A stretch of DNA of 64,000 bases from Micromonospora narathiwatensis. Lineage in GTDB: Bacteria > Actinomycetota > Actinomycetes > Mycobacteriales > Micromonosporaceae. Of this stretch, positions 35,016 through 43,927 are shown one piece after another. The translations under genes were made by a program, and so were the position numbers. The notes below the pieces were generated by a model. It did no database searches, was not told the origin of the DNA, and saw nothing but the letters and a program-made list of their open reading frames with translations. The DNA is taken from contig NZ_LT594324.1 of assembly GCF_900089605.1 (NCBI RefSeq), positions 4,216,001 to 4,280,000 of the forward strand. The letters are read 5' to 3'. How positions within the stretch are numbered: position 1 is the stretch's first letter; the number at the start of each line of letters is the position of its first letter.

Positions 35016-35429
35016 TCAGGCCGACGGCGCCACCGGGCCACCCAGGGCCACGTCGTCGACCCGGATGTTGATCTCGTCGACCCGCAGCCCGTACGCCTCG
35101 ACCGCCGACGTCACCGCCGAGCGGACCGCGTCGGTCACCTCGGGCACCGGCCGACCGCCGTCGATCACGATGACCAGGTTCACCACCGCCGCGCCGTTGG
35201 TGACGTGCGCGGAGCAGCCCCGCCGGGCGTCACCGACCTGATCCAGCCCGACCTTGTCCAGCACCGCGTTGAAGAAGCGGGCCACGTCGCCGCCGAGGTC
35301 GGCCACCCCCGGTACGGACCGGGTGGCGGCCACCGCGATCTTCTCCACCACCTCGTCGGAGACGTGCGTCGCGCCGCCCGCCACCGCGTCCGGCAGCACC
35401 GACAACTCCTGGGTCGCCTCGTCAGCCAT
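35016..35429 (-). CDS. Asp23/Gls24-family envelope stress protein
   Basis: 137 residues with the Asp23/Gls24 (DUF322) fold: VSDEVVEKIAVAATRSVPGV, VNLVIVIDGGRPVPEVTDAV and VRSAVTSAVEAYGLRVDEINI. Family members are small cytoplasmic proteins linked to cell-envelope stress and often membrane-associated through partners; none of the usual partners (AmaP, DUF2273) is present here. ATG 35429 follows GGTGGAGC; an upstream ATG would add a short non-conserved extension. It lies between MeaB and icmA on the same strand. Confidence 0.8.
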   Translation of the reverse strand: MADEATQELSVLPDAVAGGATHVSDEVVEKIAVAATRSVPGVADLGGDVARFFNAVLDKVGLDQVGDARRGCSAHVTNGAAVVNLVIVIDGGRPVPEVTDAVRSAVTSAVEAYGLRVDEINIRVDDVALGGPVAPSA

Positions 35430-35514
35430 GCTCCACCCGCCCCATTCGTCCAGCCCCACGACCGCCATGAGGCGGTGCGAGCGTACTAGTTGGGCGGAGT
35501 CCGGAGTGGACCCG

Positions 35515-36513
35515 TCAGGCGCCCAGTTGGGCCAGCAGGTCGGCGGCGGCGGCGTACGGGTCGATCGCGCCCTCGGCCACCTTGGCGGCGAGGGTCGGCA
35601 GTTGCGTACCGTCGCGCAGCGAACCGATCCGGTCCCGGAGGGTGCCGAGCGCGATCGCCTCGACCTCGGCGGCGGCCCGTGCCTCCCGGCGGCGGCGCAG
35701 CTCGCCGTGTCGCTCCAGCCAGTCGCGGTGCTTGTCGATCGCGGCGGCGATGTCGTCGATCCCCTCGCCACGCGCGGCGATGGACCGGACCACCTGCGGC
35801 CGCCACTCCCCCGGCCCGCGCTCGCCCAGCGCGATCATGCCCTGGATGTCGCGGACGGTGGCGTCGGCGCCGTCCCGGTCGGCCTTGTTGACCACGAAGA
35901 CGTCGGCGATCTCCAGAATGCCGGCCTTGACCGCCTGGATGGCGTCGCCCATGCCCGGGGCGAGCAGCACCAGCGTGGTGTCGGCCAGCGAGGCCACCTC
36001 GACCTCGGCCTGCCCGACACCGACGGTCTCCACCAGCACCACGTCGCAGCCGGCGCCCTCCAGCACCCGGACCGCCTGCGGCGTGGCCGCGGAGAGCCCG
36101 CCGAGGTGGCCGCGACTGGACATCGAGCGGATGTACACGCCGGGGTCGGTGGCGTGGTCCTGCATCCGGACCCGGTCGCCGAGGATCGCCCCGCCGGTGA
36201 ACGGGCTGGACGGGTCGATGGCCAGCACGCCGACCCGGTGGCCGCGCGCCCGCAGCGCCCGGACCAGCTCGTTGGTGGTGGTCGACTTGCCCACCCCCGG
36301 CGAGCCGGTCAACCCGACCACCTGGGCGTGCCCGGCGTACGGCGCGAGGGCCGCCGCGACCTGCGGCAGCACCTCGTCGCCGGACTCCACCAGGGTGATC
36401 AGGCGGGCCACCGCGCGGGGGTCACCCGCGCGGGCCCGTTCCACCAGCATCGGTACGTCCCGGCTGCGGCGCACCGACGCGGTGACCGTGGCCGGGGTGT
36501 TCTTTTCGCTCAC
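35515..36513 (-). CDS. meaB: MeaB-type G-protein chaperone of B12-dependent mutases
   Basis: 332-residue SIMIBI GTPase that guards acyl-CoA mutases: it gates cofactor loading and protects or resets the B12 cofactor. P-loop [30 protein letters not shown] (switch I), [10 protein letters not shown] (switch II) and VNKAD base motif are all present, with a helical dimerisation tail. GTG 36513 overlaps the thiolase stop by 4 bp (GTGA), so it is co-translated with the thiolase. Likely clients are IcmA next door, Ecm, or a methylmalonyl-CoA mutase elsewhere. Confidence 0.93.
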   Translation of the reverse strand: MSEKNTPATVTASVRRSRDVPMLVERARAGDPRAVARLITLVESGDEVLPQVAAALAPYAGHAQVVGLTGSPGVGKSTTTNELVRALRARGHRVGVLAIDPSSPFTGGAILGDRVRMQDHATDPGVYIRSMSSRGHLGGLSAATPQAVRVLEGAGCDVVLVETVGVGQAEVEVASLADTTLVLLAPGMGDAIQAVKAGILEIADVFVVNKADRDGADATVRDIQGMIALGERGPGEWRPQVVRSIAARGEGIDDIAAAIDKHRDWLERHGELRRRREARAAAEVEAIALGTLRDRIGSLRDGTQLPTLAAKVAEGAIDPYAAAADLLAQLGA

Positions 36514-37688
36514 GGGACGTGGATGATCAGCGCGTCGCCCTGGCCACCGCCGCCGCAGAGCGCGGCCGCGCCGGTGCCGCCGCCCCGCCGCTTGAGTTCC
36601 ATGGCCAGGGTGAGCACCAGCCGGGCGCCGGACATGCCGATCGGGTGCCCGAGCGCGATGGCACCGCCGTTGACGTTGACCTTGTCGGGGCTGATACCCA
36701 GATCCCGGGTGGACTGGATGCCGACCGCCGCGAACGCCTCGTTGATCTCGATCAGGTCGAGGTCGGAGACGCTCAGGCCGGCCTTCTTGAGCGCGTGGTT
36801 GATGGCGTTGGACGGCTGCGAGTGCAGGGAGTTGTCCGGGCCGGCCACGTTGCCGTGCGCGCCGACCTCGGCGAGCCAGGTCAGCCCCAGCTCCTTGGCC
36901 TTGGCCTTGCTCATCACGACCACGGCGGCGGCGCCGTCGGAGATCGGCGAGGAACTGCCGGCGGTGATGGTGCCGTCCTTGGTGAAGGCCGGGCGGAGCT
37001 TGGCCAGCGACTCGGTCGTGGTGTCCGGCCGGATGCCCTCGTCCTCGCTGATCACCAGGGGGTCACCCTTGCGCTGCGGGATGATCACCGGGGTGATCTC
37101 GTCGGCGAAGTGGCCGTTCTTCTGGGCGGCGGCGGCGCGCTGGTGGCTGGCGGCGGCGAAGGAGTCCTGCTCCTCGCGGGTGATGCCGTGCCGCGCCCCG
37201 TGCCGCTCGGTCGACTCACCCATCGAGCAGCAGTCCCAGGCGTCGGTGAGGCCGTCGAGGGCCATGTGGTCCTTGATCGTCACGTCGCCGTACTTGTAGC
37301 CGGAGCGCTGGCCGAGCAGCAGGTGTGGGGCGTTGGTCATCGACTCCATCCCACCGGCCACCACGACGTCGAACTCGCCGGCCCGGATGAGCTGGTCGGC
37401 CAGGGCGATCGCATCCAGGCCGGAGAGGCAGACCTTGTTGATGGTCAGCGCCGGGGTGGACATCGGGATGCCCGCCTCGACCGCCGCCTGGCGGGCCGGG
37501 ATCTGGCCCGCGCCGGCCTGGAGCACCTGGCCCATGATCACGTACTGCACCTGGTCGGGGGCGACGCCGGCGCGCTCCAGCGCCGCCTTGATCGCGATGC
37601 CACCGAGCCTGGTCGCGGGGAGGTCCTTGAGGTTGCCCAGCAGGCGCCCCATCGGGGTCCGAGCGCCGCTGACGATCACCGAAGCCAT
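36510..37688 (-). CDS. Acetyl-CoA C-acetyltransferase (thiolase)
   Basis: Condenses two acetyl-CoA to acetoacetyl-CoA or cleaves it. The 392 residues contain the nucleophile Cys in [10 protein letters not shown], the family stretch [17 protein letters not shown] and the C-terminal CGGGGQGDA with the second catalytic Cys; IEINEAFAA is also present. It supplies the first step toward crotonyl-CoA for Ccr, encoded 0.8 kb away. Starts at ATG 37688, divergent from the epimerase gene, and overlaps meaB downstream. Confidence 0.94.
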   Translation of the reverse strand: MASVIVSGARTPMGRLLGNLKDLPATRLGGIAIKAALERAGVAPDQVQYVIMGQVLQAGAGQIPARQAAVEAGIPMSTPALTINKVCLSGLDAIALADQLIRAGEFDVVVAGGMESMTNAPHLLLGQRSGYKYGDVTIKDHMALDGLTDAWDCCSMGESTERHGARHGITREEQDSFAAASHQRAAAAQKNGHFADEITPVIIPQRKGDPLVISEDEGIRPDTTTESLAKLRPAFTKDGTITAGSSSPISDGAAAVVVMSKAKAKELGLTWLAEVGAHGNVAGPDNSLHSQPSNAINHALKKAGLSVSDLDLIEINEAFAAVGIQSTRDLGISPDKVNVNGGAIALGHPIGMSGARLVLTLAMELKRRGGGTGAAALCGGGGQGDALIIHVP

Positions 37689-37725
37689 GCCTGCCTCCGA
37701 GGGGGTGCCGACCTGTACGCCTTAA

Positions 37726-37735
37726 CGAATGTTCG
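37726..37735. promoter_or_regulatory. Dyad in the thiolase-epimerase divergent promoter
   Basis: CGAA-TG-TTCG dyad in the 61-bp gap between two divergent genes of acyl-CoA metabolism, extended by AA on one side and GGT on the other. TetR-family acyl-CoA regulators commonly bind such GAAC/GTTC dyads. A single site here could control both directions. Confidence 0.4.
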
Positions 37736-37749
37736 GTCAGACTAGCGCC

Positions 37750-38226
37750 ATGGCTGAGAACTCCCCCGCCGAGCCCGCTGCCGACTACGTCACAGACATC
37801 GGGCTGCGCCGGATCGACCACGTCGGGATCGCCGTGGCCGACCTGGACGCGGCGATCGACTTCTACCAGCGCACCTTCGGGATGCGCTGCGTGCACACCG
37901 AGACCAACACCGAGCAGGGCGTACGCGAGGCGATGCTGGCGGTCGGGCCGACCACCGAGGGCGGCTGCGTGCAGCTGCTCGCCCCGCTGACGCCCGAGTC
38001 GACGATCGCGAGGTTCCTGGACCGCAACGGGCCGGGCGTGCAGCAGGTCGCGTACACCGTCGCCGACATCGACGCGGCCTGCGCGGCGCTGCGCGAGCGG
38101 GGCGTACGGCTGCTCTACGAGACCCCGAAGCGGGGCACCGCGGACTCCCGGATCAACTTCGTGCACCCGAAGGACGCCGGCGGCGTGCTGATCGAGCTGG
38201 TCGAGCCGGCCGCCGCGGGCCACTGA
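37750..38226 (+). CDS. mce: Methylmalonyl-CoA/ethylmalonyl-CoA epimerase
   Basis: 158-residue glyoxalase-fold enzyme that interconverts the 2R and 2S forms of methylmalonyl-CoA, and in this context also ethylmalonyl-CoA. Metal ligands are visible in RIDHVGIAV (His), VQLLAPL (Gln) and VLIELVEP (Glu), with the catalytic VQQVAYTVAD helix region. ATG 37750 leaves only 61 bp to the divergent thiolase, so both may share a promoter region. Ccr follows on the same strand 238 bp later. Confidence 0.92.
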   Translation: MAENSPAEPAADYVTDIGLRRIDHVGIAVADLDAAIDFYQRTFGMRCVHTETNTEQGVREAMLAVGPTTEGGCVQLLAPLTPESTIARFLDRNGPGVQQVAYTVADIDAACAALRERGVRLLYETPKRGTADSRINFVHPKDAGGVLIELVEPAAAGH

Positions 38227-38271
38227 CGCGAGCGGCGGTGCACGGTTCACCGGCCCCGCGGACACCTCCAC

Positions 38272-38285
38272 GCATCGGCCGATGC
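38272..38285 (+). terminator. Palindrome with T-run between epimerase and ccr
   Basis: GCATCGGCCGATGC, a perfect 14-bp palindrome followed by AGTTTTT. Short stem, but one of the few T-runs in the window. It may terminate the epimerase transcript and so separate ccr control from it; an operator role is also possible. Confidence 0.45.
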
Positions 38286-38315
38286 AGTTTTTCACAGAGG
38301 ACTTCCAACCCTAGC

Positions 38316-38328
38316 TACCGTTCAGTAA
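38316..38328. promoter_or_regulatory. Shared 13-bp box upstream of ccr
   Basis: TACCGTTCAGTAA, 136 bp upstream of the ccr start. The identical 13-mer occurs in front of the ecm gene at 58364-58376. With one more base it reads as a pseudo-palindrome with arms TTAC and GTAA. Best explained as the operator of a common regulator for two enzymes of the same pathway. Confidence 0.6.
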
Positions 38329-38463
38329 CGTCCGGCCCCACAGGAACGCGACCGGAGCCGGATGTGTCGATCGCCGACATGGCGGTCCCGTCGCCCCGAC
38401 GCCGACGATGGCAGCATCCGTGCCCGGGCGCGGGCGGCGGGTGCGGACGAACGGGAGGTCACC

Positions 38464-39819
38464 GTGCAGGACATCCTCGAAGCGATCATGGCGGCGGAGG
38501 GCTCCACGCAGCCAAAGCGGGAACTTGCCGGCCTGGCCGGCCTGCCGGTGCCGCAGAACTACCGGGGCGTGGTCGTCCGCGCCGAGGACACCCGGATGTT
38601 CGACGGCCTGGCCACCCGGGACAAGGACCCGCGCAAGGCGCTGCACCTCCAGGAGGTGCCCACCCCGGAACTCGGCCCGGGCGAGGCGCTGGTCGCGGTG
38701 ATGGCCAGCGCGATCAACTACAACACGGTCTGGACCAGCATCTTCGAGCCGCTGCCGACGTTCCGGTTCCTCCAGCGGTACGGCCGGGTCTCCGCGCTGG
38801 CCCGCCGGCACGACCTGCCGTACCACGTGGTGGGGTCGGACGCGGCCGGCGTGGTGCTGCGGACCGGGCCGGGGGTGACCCGGTGGAAGGTCGGCGACGA
38901 GGTGGTCGCGCACTGCCTGTCGGTGGAGCTGGAGGACGCGGCCGGGCACGACGACACGATGCTCGACCCGCAGCAGCGGATCTGGGGCTTCGAGACCAAC
39001 TTCGGCGGCCTGGCCGAACTCGCCGTGGTCAAGGCCAACCAGCTCATGCCCAAGCCGCGCCATCTGAGCTGGGAGGAGGCGGCCAGCCCGGGGCTGGTCA
39101 ACTCCACCGCGTACCGGCAGTTGGTGTCGCACCACGGGGCGAACATGAAGCAGGGCGACGTGGTGCTGATGTGGGGCGCCTCCGGCGGCCTGGGCAGCTA
39201 CGCCACCCAGATGGCACTGGGTGGCGGGGCGATCCCGGTCTGCGTGGTCTCCTCGCCGGAGAAGGCTGAGCTGTGCCGGAGGATGGGCGCCGAGCTGGTC
39301 ATCGACCGGGCCGCGGAAGGCTTCCGGTTCTGGAGGGACGAGGAGACGCAGGACCCGGACGAGTGGCGCCGCTTCGGCGAGCGGATCCGCGAGCTGACCG
39401 GCGGCGAGGACCCGGACATCGTCTTCGAGCACCCCGGCCGGGAGACCTTCGGCGCCAGCGTCTACGTCGCCAAGCGCGGCGGCACCATCGTCACCTGCGC
39501 CTCCACCAGCGGCTTCCAGCACCAGTACGACAACCGCTACCTCTGGATGCACCTCAAGCGGATCGTCGGCAGCCACTTCGCCAACTACCACGAGGCGTGG
39601 CAGGCCAACCGCCTGGTGGCCCTCGGCAAGGTCCACCCGACCGTGTCCCGGACCTATCCGCTGCACCAGACCGGCCAGGCCGCGTACGAGGTGCACCGCA
39701 ACGCGCACCAGGGCAAGGTCGGGGTGCGCTGCCTCGCCCCGGCCGACGGGCTGGGCGTCCGGGACCTCGAGCTGCGCGCCCGGCACGAGACCGCGATCAA
39801 CCGGTTCCGCGGCCACTGA
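38464..39819 (+). CDS. ccr: Crotonyl-CoA carboxylase/reductase
   Basis: Reductively carboxylates crotonyl-CoA to ethylmalonyl-CoA with NADPH and CO2; key enzyme of the ethylmalonyl-CoA pathway and a source of ethylmalonyl extender units. The 451-residue protein of the MDR superfamily closely follows the known Ccr pattern: ETRDKDPRK-like LATRDKDPRKALHL, VMASAINYNTVWTSIFEP, HDLPYHVVGSDAAG, nucleotide site WGASGGLGSYATQ, FEHPGRETFGASV and SHFANYHEA. GTG 38464 sits 6 bases after GGGAGG and aligns with known starts (VQDILEAI). Upstream TACCGTTCAGTAA box shared with ecm. Confidence 0.96.
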   Translation: MQDILEAIMAAEGSTQPKRELAGLAGLPVPQNYRGVVVRAEDTRMFDGLATRDKDPRKALHLQEVPTPELGPGEALVAVMASAINYNTVWTSIFEPLPTFRFLQRYGRVSALARRHDLPYHVVGSDAAGVVLRTGPGVTRWKVGDEVVAHCLSVELEDAAGHDDTMLDPQQRIWGFETNFGGLAELAVVKANQLMPKPRHLSWEEAASPGLVNSTAYRQLVSHHGANMKQGDVVLMWGASGGLGSYATQMALGGGAIPVCVVSSPEKAELCRRMGAELVIDRAAEGFRFWRDEETQDPDEWRRFGERIRELTGGEDPDIVFEHPGRETFGASVYVAKRGGTIVTCASTSGFQHQYDNRYLWMHLKRIVGSHFANYHEAWQANRLVALGKVHPTVSRTYPLHQTGQAAYEVHRNAHQGKVGVRCLAPADGLGVRDLELRARHETAINRFRGH

Positions 39820-40128
39820 CCCGGCTGCCCGACGAGCCGACCCGCCGCCGCCGTACGGCCGATCCCGGCCCGCCCGCGGAGGCGAGCGGACATTCCCCTT
39901 TTCCGCTCCCGGGACGCCATTTGATTGACGCCGGACAAAGGGGCCGCGGGCCGTCTCCCGCGACACCTTTGTCGGCCACCGCACGTCCTGCCCGGCACGC
40001 CCGGGACCTGCCAAGATCGCCTTTTGGTCCGGGCTCCCTCCCGGGCCGGAAGATGACCATGTAAAGAGGACGCGAAAGCTGCGTACCGCTCTTGCGAAGC
40101 ACCCTGGGGGGTCTGCCAGTATGTCCCA
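39820..40128. other. 309-bp intergenic region between ccr and the coiled-coil gene
   Basis: Contains an inverted repeat GACAAAGG (39934-39941) / CCTTTGTC (39966-39973) with a 24-base loop that could end the ccr transcript. Around it are AT-richer bits (TTTGATTGACG near 39919, GACCATGTAAAG near 40055) that may hold the promoter of the next gene. No coding frame of its own was seen. Confidence 0.5.
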
Positions 40129-41379
40129 ATGCCCCAGCAGCAGTCCTCCCCTCTAGCGTTCTTCGACAACGCGAACTCCCAGCCAGATTTCACCGTCGGC
40201 CTGCGCGGCTACAACACCAACCAGGTCGACGACTTCATCGGTCGGCTGACCGCCGCGCTGAGCCAGTCCGAGCAGGCCCGGGCCGAGGCCGAGCAGCGGA
40301 TGAACGACGCCCAGCGCCGGCTCCGGCAGGCCGAGCAGCGCCAGAGCGCGCTGGAGCAGAAGCTCACCGAGACCAACAAGCAGCTCGAGGAGAACAGCCG
40401 GCCGACGCTCTCCGGCCTGGGCACCCGGGTCGAGCAGATCCTCCGGCTGGCCGAGGAGCAGGCCAACGACCACCGCAACGAGGCCAAGCGCGAGTCGGAG
40501 GGCATCCTCTCCGCCGCCCGCCTCGAGGCGCGGGAGATCACCGACAAGGCGCGTGCCGAGGCGGCGGCGATGAAGGCCACCGCCGAGCGGGAGGCCGGCA
40601 GCGTCCGTACCGCCGCCGAGCGGGAGGCCGCGGAGGTCCGGGTGCAGGCCCGCCGCGAGGCGGACACCCTGCGCGCCGACGCCGAGCGGGAGACCAAGCA
40701 GCTGCGTACGGTCACCGCGCACGAGGTGGCCGAGCTGAAGTCCACCGTCGAGCGTGAGGTCGCCACCCTGCGGGCCACCGCCGAGCGGGAGATCACCCAG
40801 CAGCGGGCGAAGGCCGCCCGGGAGGCCGAGGAGAAGCGCGCCGAGGCGACCAAGCTGCTGACCGACGCGCGGGACAAGCGCGACAAGGACCTCCAGGCCC
40901 TGGAGCTCCAGCTCGCCGAGCGGCGGGAGAAGGCCGAGCGCGAGGAGTCGGAGCGGCACGCCGCCCAGGTCGCGCAGACCCAGAAGCTGGTCGGCGAGGC
41001 CGAGCACCGGGCCCGCGCGGCCCAGGACCGGGCCAAGGAGATCGAGCAGCGGGCCGAGGCCCGTCGGGTCGAGTCCGAGCGCACCGCCACCGAGACGGTG
41101 GACAAGGCCAAGGCGCTGGCCGACAAGACGCTGAACGAGGCGAGGGCCGAGGCGCAGCGCCTGCTCAGCGAGGCGCGCACCGAGGCGGAGCTGACCACGC
41201 AGGCGGCCCGCCGCGAGGTCGAGGACCTCACCCGGCAGAAGGACGCCGTCACCTCCCAGCTCGGGCAGATGCTCTCCGGCCTCGCCGGCATCGTCCCCGG
41301 CGTACCGGCGGGCGGCAAGTCGGACGGGGCCAAGGCCGACGGCTCCGACGGAAAGGTCGCGACCGAGTCGGCGAAGTAG
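40129..41379 (+). CDS. DivIVA-domain coiled-coil cytoskeletal protein (FilP/Scy-like)
   Basis: 416 residues, almost entirely coiled coil. The N-terminus carries a DivIVA-like motif, FTVGLRGYNTNQVDDFIGRL, then LGTRVEQILRLAEEQAND, a long Ala/Glu/Arg heptad region (about residues 125-375) and a short disordered tail. Such proteins assemble at the growing hyphal tip in filamentous actinobacteria and are often misannotated as cellulose-binding. The next gene encodes a larger relative, matching the filP-scy pairing of Streptomyces, although FilP itself is shorter. ATG 40129 was used; a well-spaced ribosome-binding site is not obvious. Confidence 0.82.
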   Translation: MPQQQSSPLAFFDNANSQPDFTVGLRGYNTNQVDDFIGRLTAALSQSEQARAEAEQRMNDAQRRLRQAEQRQSALEQKLTETNKQLEENSRPTLSGLGTRVEQILRLAEEQANDHRNEAKRESEGILSAARLEAREITDKARAEAAAMKATAEREAGSVRTAAEREAAEVRVQARREADTLRADAERETKQLRTVTAHEVAELKSTVEREVATLRATAEREITQQRAKAAREAEEKRAEATKLLTDARDKRDKDLQALELQLAERREKAEREESERHAAQVAQTQKLVGEAEHRARAAQDRAKEIEQRAEARRVESERTATETVDKAKALADKTLNEARAEAQRLLSEARTEAELTTQAARREVEDLTRQKDAVTSQLGQMLSGLAGIVPGVPAGGKSDGAKADGSDGKVATESAK

Positions 41380-41405
41380 GGACCACCCGCGACGGGGCAT
41401 GAGTC

Positions 41406-41449
41406 ACGGCGCGGGGTGACACCGGGTAACCGGCGTCACCCCGCGCCGT
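41406..41449 (+). terminator. Hairpin terminator with T-run
   Basis: Perfect 15-bp arms (41406-41420 and 41435-41449) with a 14-base loop, followed by CATGCTTTT. Lies between the two coiled-coil genes, so they are probably transcribed separately. Confidence 0.8.
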
Positions 41450-41547
41450 CATGCTTTTCCCGCCCGTTTCGACACCTCCGTGAAGTAGGTCCCAACAGGG
41501 GCGTCCGTATCGCCCCAGCAGAGCCGGATGCGTGTGAGGATGGGGGC

Positions 41548-43770
41548 ATGTCGCACGGCGAGGAACTGTTCGCTCTCGGCGGGGACGTGACCACGGAGCC
41601 CAGCTTCGAGTCCGCGCTGCGGGGGTACGAGAAACGACAGGTCGACCGGTACGTCGCTCGCGCGGAGCACGAGATCACAGCGCTGACAGCGGAGCGGGAA
41701 CAGGCGTACACCCAGATCCACAAGCTGGCTGGCCAGGTGGAGGTGCTGCAACGCGACCTCGCCCAGGTGCGCAAGCAGGTGGGCGTGGTGGACCGGGCGT
41801 CGTTCCGGCATCTCGGTCCCCGGGTCGAGCAGATCCTCACCATGGCCGAGGAGCAGGCGGACGACATCCTCGCCGCCGCCAACGAGGAGATCGAGGCCCG
41901 CCGCGCCGCCGCCGAGCACATCATCGAGGAGGCCCGGGAGCAGTCCGCCCAGGCACTCAAGGACTTCGAGATCGCCCTCGCCGCACGCCGGGCCGAGGAG
42001 GAGCGGCACACCACCGCCCGCAAGGCGGAGGCGGACGCCGCCCTGAAGGCCGCCAAGGACGAGGCCGAGAAGCTGCGCCGGAACGCCCAGGAGACGCTGG
42101 CCAAGGCGCAGCAGGAGGCCACCCAGCTCCGGGACACCGCCAAGGAGATCCACACCCGCGCCCAGCAGGAGTCCACCCGGCTGCGCGAGACCGCCAAGGA
42201 GGCGCTGGCGAAGGCCCAGCAGGAGGCCACCCAGCTCCGGGAGGCGGCCAAGGAGGTGCACGCCAAGTCGCAGCAGGAGGCCAAGCGCCTGACCGAGGCC
42301 GCGACCGAGGCCGGCCGGGCCACCCACGCCAAGGCCCGCGCCGAGGCCAAGAAGATCGTCGACGACGCGGAGGAGGCGGCGAAGGCGACCCGGGGGCGGG
42401 CGCGGACCGAGGCGAACCGGCTCACCGCCGAGGCCGCCGAGGCCGGCAAGCGCAGCCGGGCCGAGATCGACGCGTACGTCGAGCAGAAGCGGACCGAAAC
42501 CGAGGCGTACGTCCAGCAGAAGCGGACCGAAACCGAGGCGTACGTCGAGCAGAAGCGCAGCGAGACCGACACGTACGCCCAGCAGAAGCGGACCGAGACC
42601 GACACGTACGCCCAGCAGAAGCGGACCGAGACCGAGTCGTACGCCCAGCAGGCCCGCGCCCAGACGCAGCAGGAGCTGGGCGCCTGGCGGGCCGGGGTGG
42701 AGAAGGAGGTCAACGCCCGGCGGGACGCGGCCGACAAGGAGTTCGCCAAGCGCCGGGCCGCCGCCGAGCAGGAGTACGCCAAGAGCCGCGACGAGCTCGA
42801 AAAGCAGCACAAGAAGCGGCAGGACGAGCTGGAGAAGACGTACACCGCCCGGCGTAACGAGATCGAGCAGGGTGCCGCCGCGATCCGCCAGGCGGCCGAG
42901 CAGGACGCGCTCACCATGCGCCGGCGGGCCGAGGAGGAGTCCGCCGAGCTGCTCCGCCAGGCCGAGACGGCCGCCACCGACAAGCGCCGCAAGGCCGACG
43001 AGCACGTCGCCGCCTCCCGCCGCCAGTTCGAGGAGTACGCGGCCACCACCCAGCAGCACCTGGCCACCACCCAGCAGCACCTCGCCGCCACCCAACAGGA
43101 GGTGGCCGCCGGCCGGCAGCAGCTCGCCCACGTGATGCTGGAGATCGCCAATGCCCAGCAGGAGCTGGCCGACCTGCGGACCGAGACCTGGAAGTCCCGC
43201 CAGGAGTCCGACGACCTCCAGCGCCAGGTGGCCGAGCTGCGGCTGACGGCAGCCGCCGCCTCGCCGAGTCTCGCCGCCACCCCGGTCGACCCGGACCGGC
43301 TGCCCGCCACGCCCGGCGGCGACGCCGGTTCGGCGGCGGTCAGCACGGACCCGGTGACCGCCAAGGGCACCACCGCGGTCACTCCCACCGGCGGCGAGCC
43401 GGCCCCGGCCGCGACCAAGGAGCCAGCCGCCGCCAAGCAGCCGGCCGGAGCCACGGCGCCGGCCGGGGTGACGGAGCCGGCCGGGGTGACGGAGCCGGCG
43501 TCGACCACGGAGCCCGGGGCGGCGAAGGAGCCGGCGAACGAGGCCGGCAGCGCACGGCCGGTCGCCGAGCCGGTGACCACCGTGGACGGCGGCACCGCCA
43601 CCGCCGGGGTGGACGGCGAGCCCACCGTGGCCGCCGTGCCCGGCGAGGCCGGCCGGGGCGCCACTCCCACGAAGATCACCAGCACCGGCGAGAACGGCAA
43701 GCGCCCGACCAAGCCGACCACCGACGAGCGCAGCGCCAAACCGAGCACGGTCACCGTCGAGAAGGACTGA
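41548..43770 (+). CDS. Scy-like polarity coiled-coil protein
   Basis: 740 residues from ATG 41548. A DivIVA-like N-terminus (FESALRGYEKRQVDRYVARA) and LGPRVEQILTMAEEQADD parallel the preceding protein. A 500-residue coiled coil follows, including at least five 11-residue repeats of the type AYVEQKRTETE (about residues 309-363), a hendecad pattern like that described for Scy, the scaffold that recruits DivIVA and FilP to the hyphal tip. The last 180 residues are Pro/Ala/Thr-rich with VTEPAG repeats. It is shorter than Streptomyces Scy, so orthology is probable rather than proven. Confidence 0.8.
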   Translation: MSHGEELFALGGDVTTEPSFESALRGYEKRQVDRYVARAEHEITALTAEREQAYTQIHKLAGQVEVLQRDLAQVRKQVGVVDRASFRHLGPRVEQILTMAEEQADDILAAANEEIEARRAAAEHIIEEAREQSAQALKDFEIALAARRAEEERHTTARKAEADAALKAAKDEAEKLRRNAQETLAKAQQEATQLRDTAKEIHTRAQQESTRLRETAKEALAKAQQEATQLREAAKEVHAKSQQEAKRLTEAATEAGRATHAKARAEAKKIVDDAEEAAKATRGRARTEANRLTAEAAEAGKRSRAEIDAYVEQKRTETEAYVQQKRTETEAYVEQKRSETDTYAQQKRTETDTYAQQKRTETESYAQQARAQTQQELGAWRAGVEKEVNARRDAADKEFAKRRAAAEQEYAKSRDELEKQHKKRQDELEKTYTARRNEIEQGAAAIRQAAEQDALTMRRRAEEESAELLRQAETAATDKRRKADEHVAASRRQFEEYAATTQQHLATTQQHLAATQQEVAAGRQQLAHVMLEIANAQQELADLRTETWKSRQESDDLQRQVAELRLTAAAASPSLAATPVDPDRLPATPGGDAGSAAVSTDPVTAKGTTAVTPTGGEPAPAATKEPAAAKQPAGATAPAGVTEPAGVTEPASTTEPGAAKEPANEAGSARPVAEPVTTVDGGTATAGVDGEPTVAAVPGEAGRGATPTKITSTGENGKRPTKPTTDERSAKPSTVTVEKD
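42472..42636 (+). repeat. Five tandem 33-bp units encoding hendecads
   Basis: Five 33-bp units beginning gcgtacgtcgagcagaagcg (some starting acgtacgcc), each encoding (A/T)Y(V/A)(E/Q)QKR(T/S)ET(E/D), and a degenerate sixth after 42636. The high DNA identity indicates recent amplification inside the Scy-like gene. Confidence 0.85.
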
Positions 43771-43784
43771 TCCCGGGGCGGCCC

Positions 43785-43810
43785 CGCCACGGCCGCTCCC
43801 GGCCGTGGCG
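43785..43810 (+). terminator. Hairpin terminator after the Scy-like gene
   Basis: Perfect 11-bp arms (43785-43795 and 43800-43810), 4-base loop, 15 bp past the stop at 43770. Confidence 0.7.
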
Positions 43811-43927
43811 ATCCGCCCCGTACGCCGTGCCGGGGCCGGATCGCGATGGCCTACGTGCGCCCTACCCGGCTACTCTCCGGACAGGAAGGGCCCACACGTG
43901 GGCCGGCGCGGTCCGGGGGAGGTCCTG

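Noticed and set aside
42472..42669. CRISPR or mobile repeat in the coiled-coil gene
   Set aside because: The 33-bp units are in frame, without spacers, and encode hendecads of the coiled coil.
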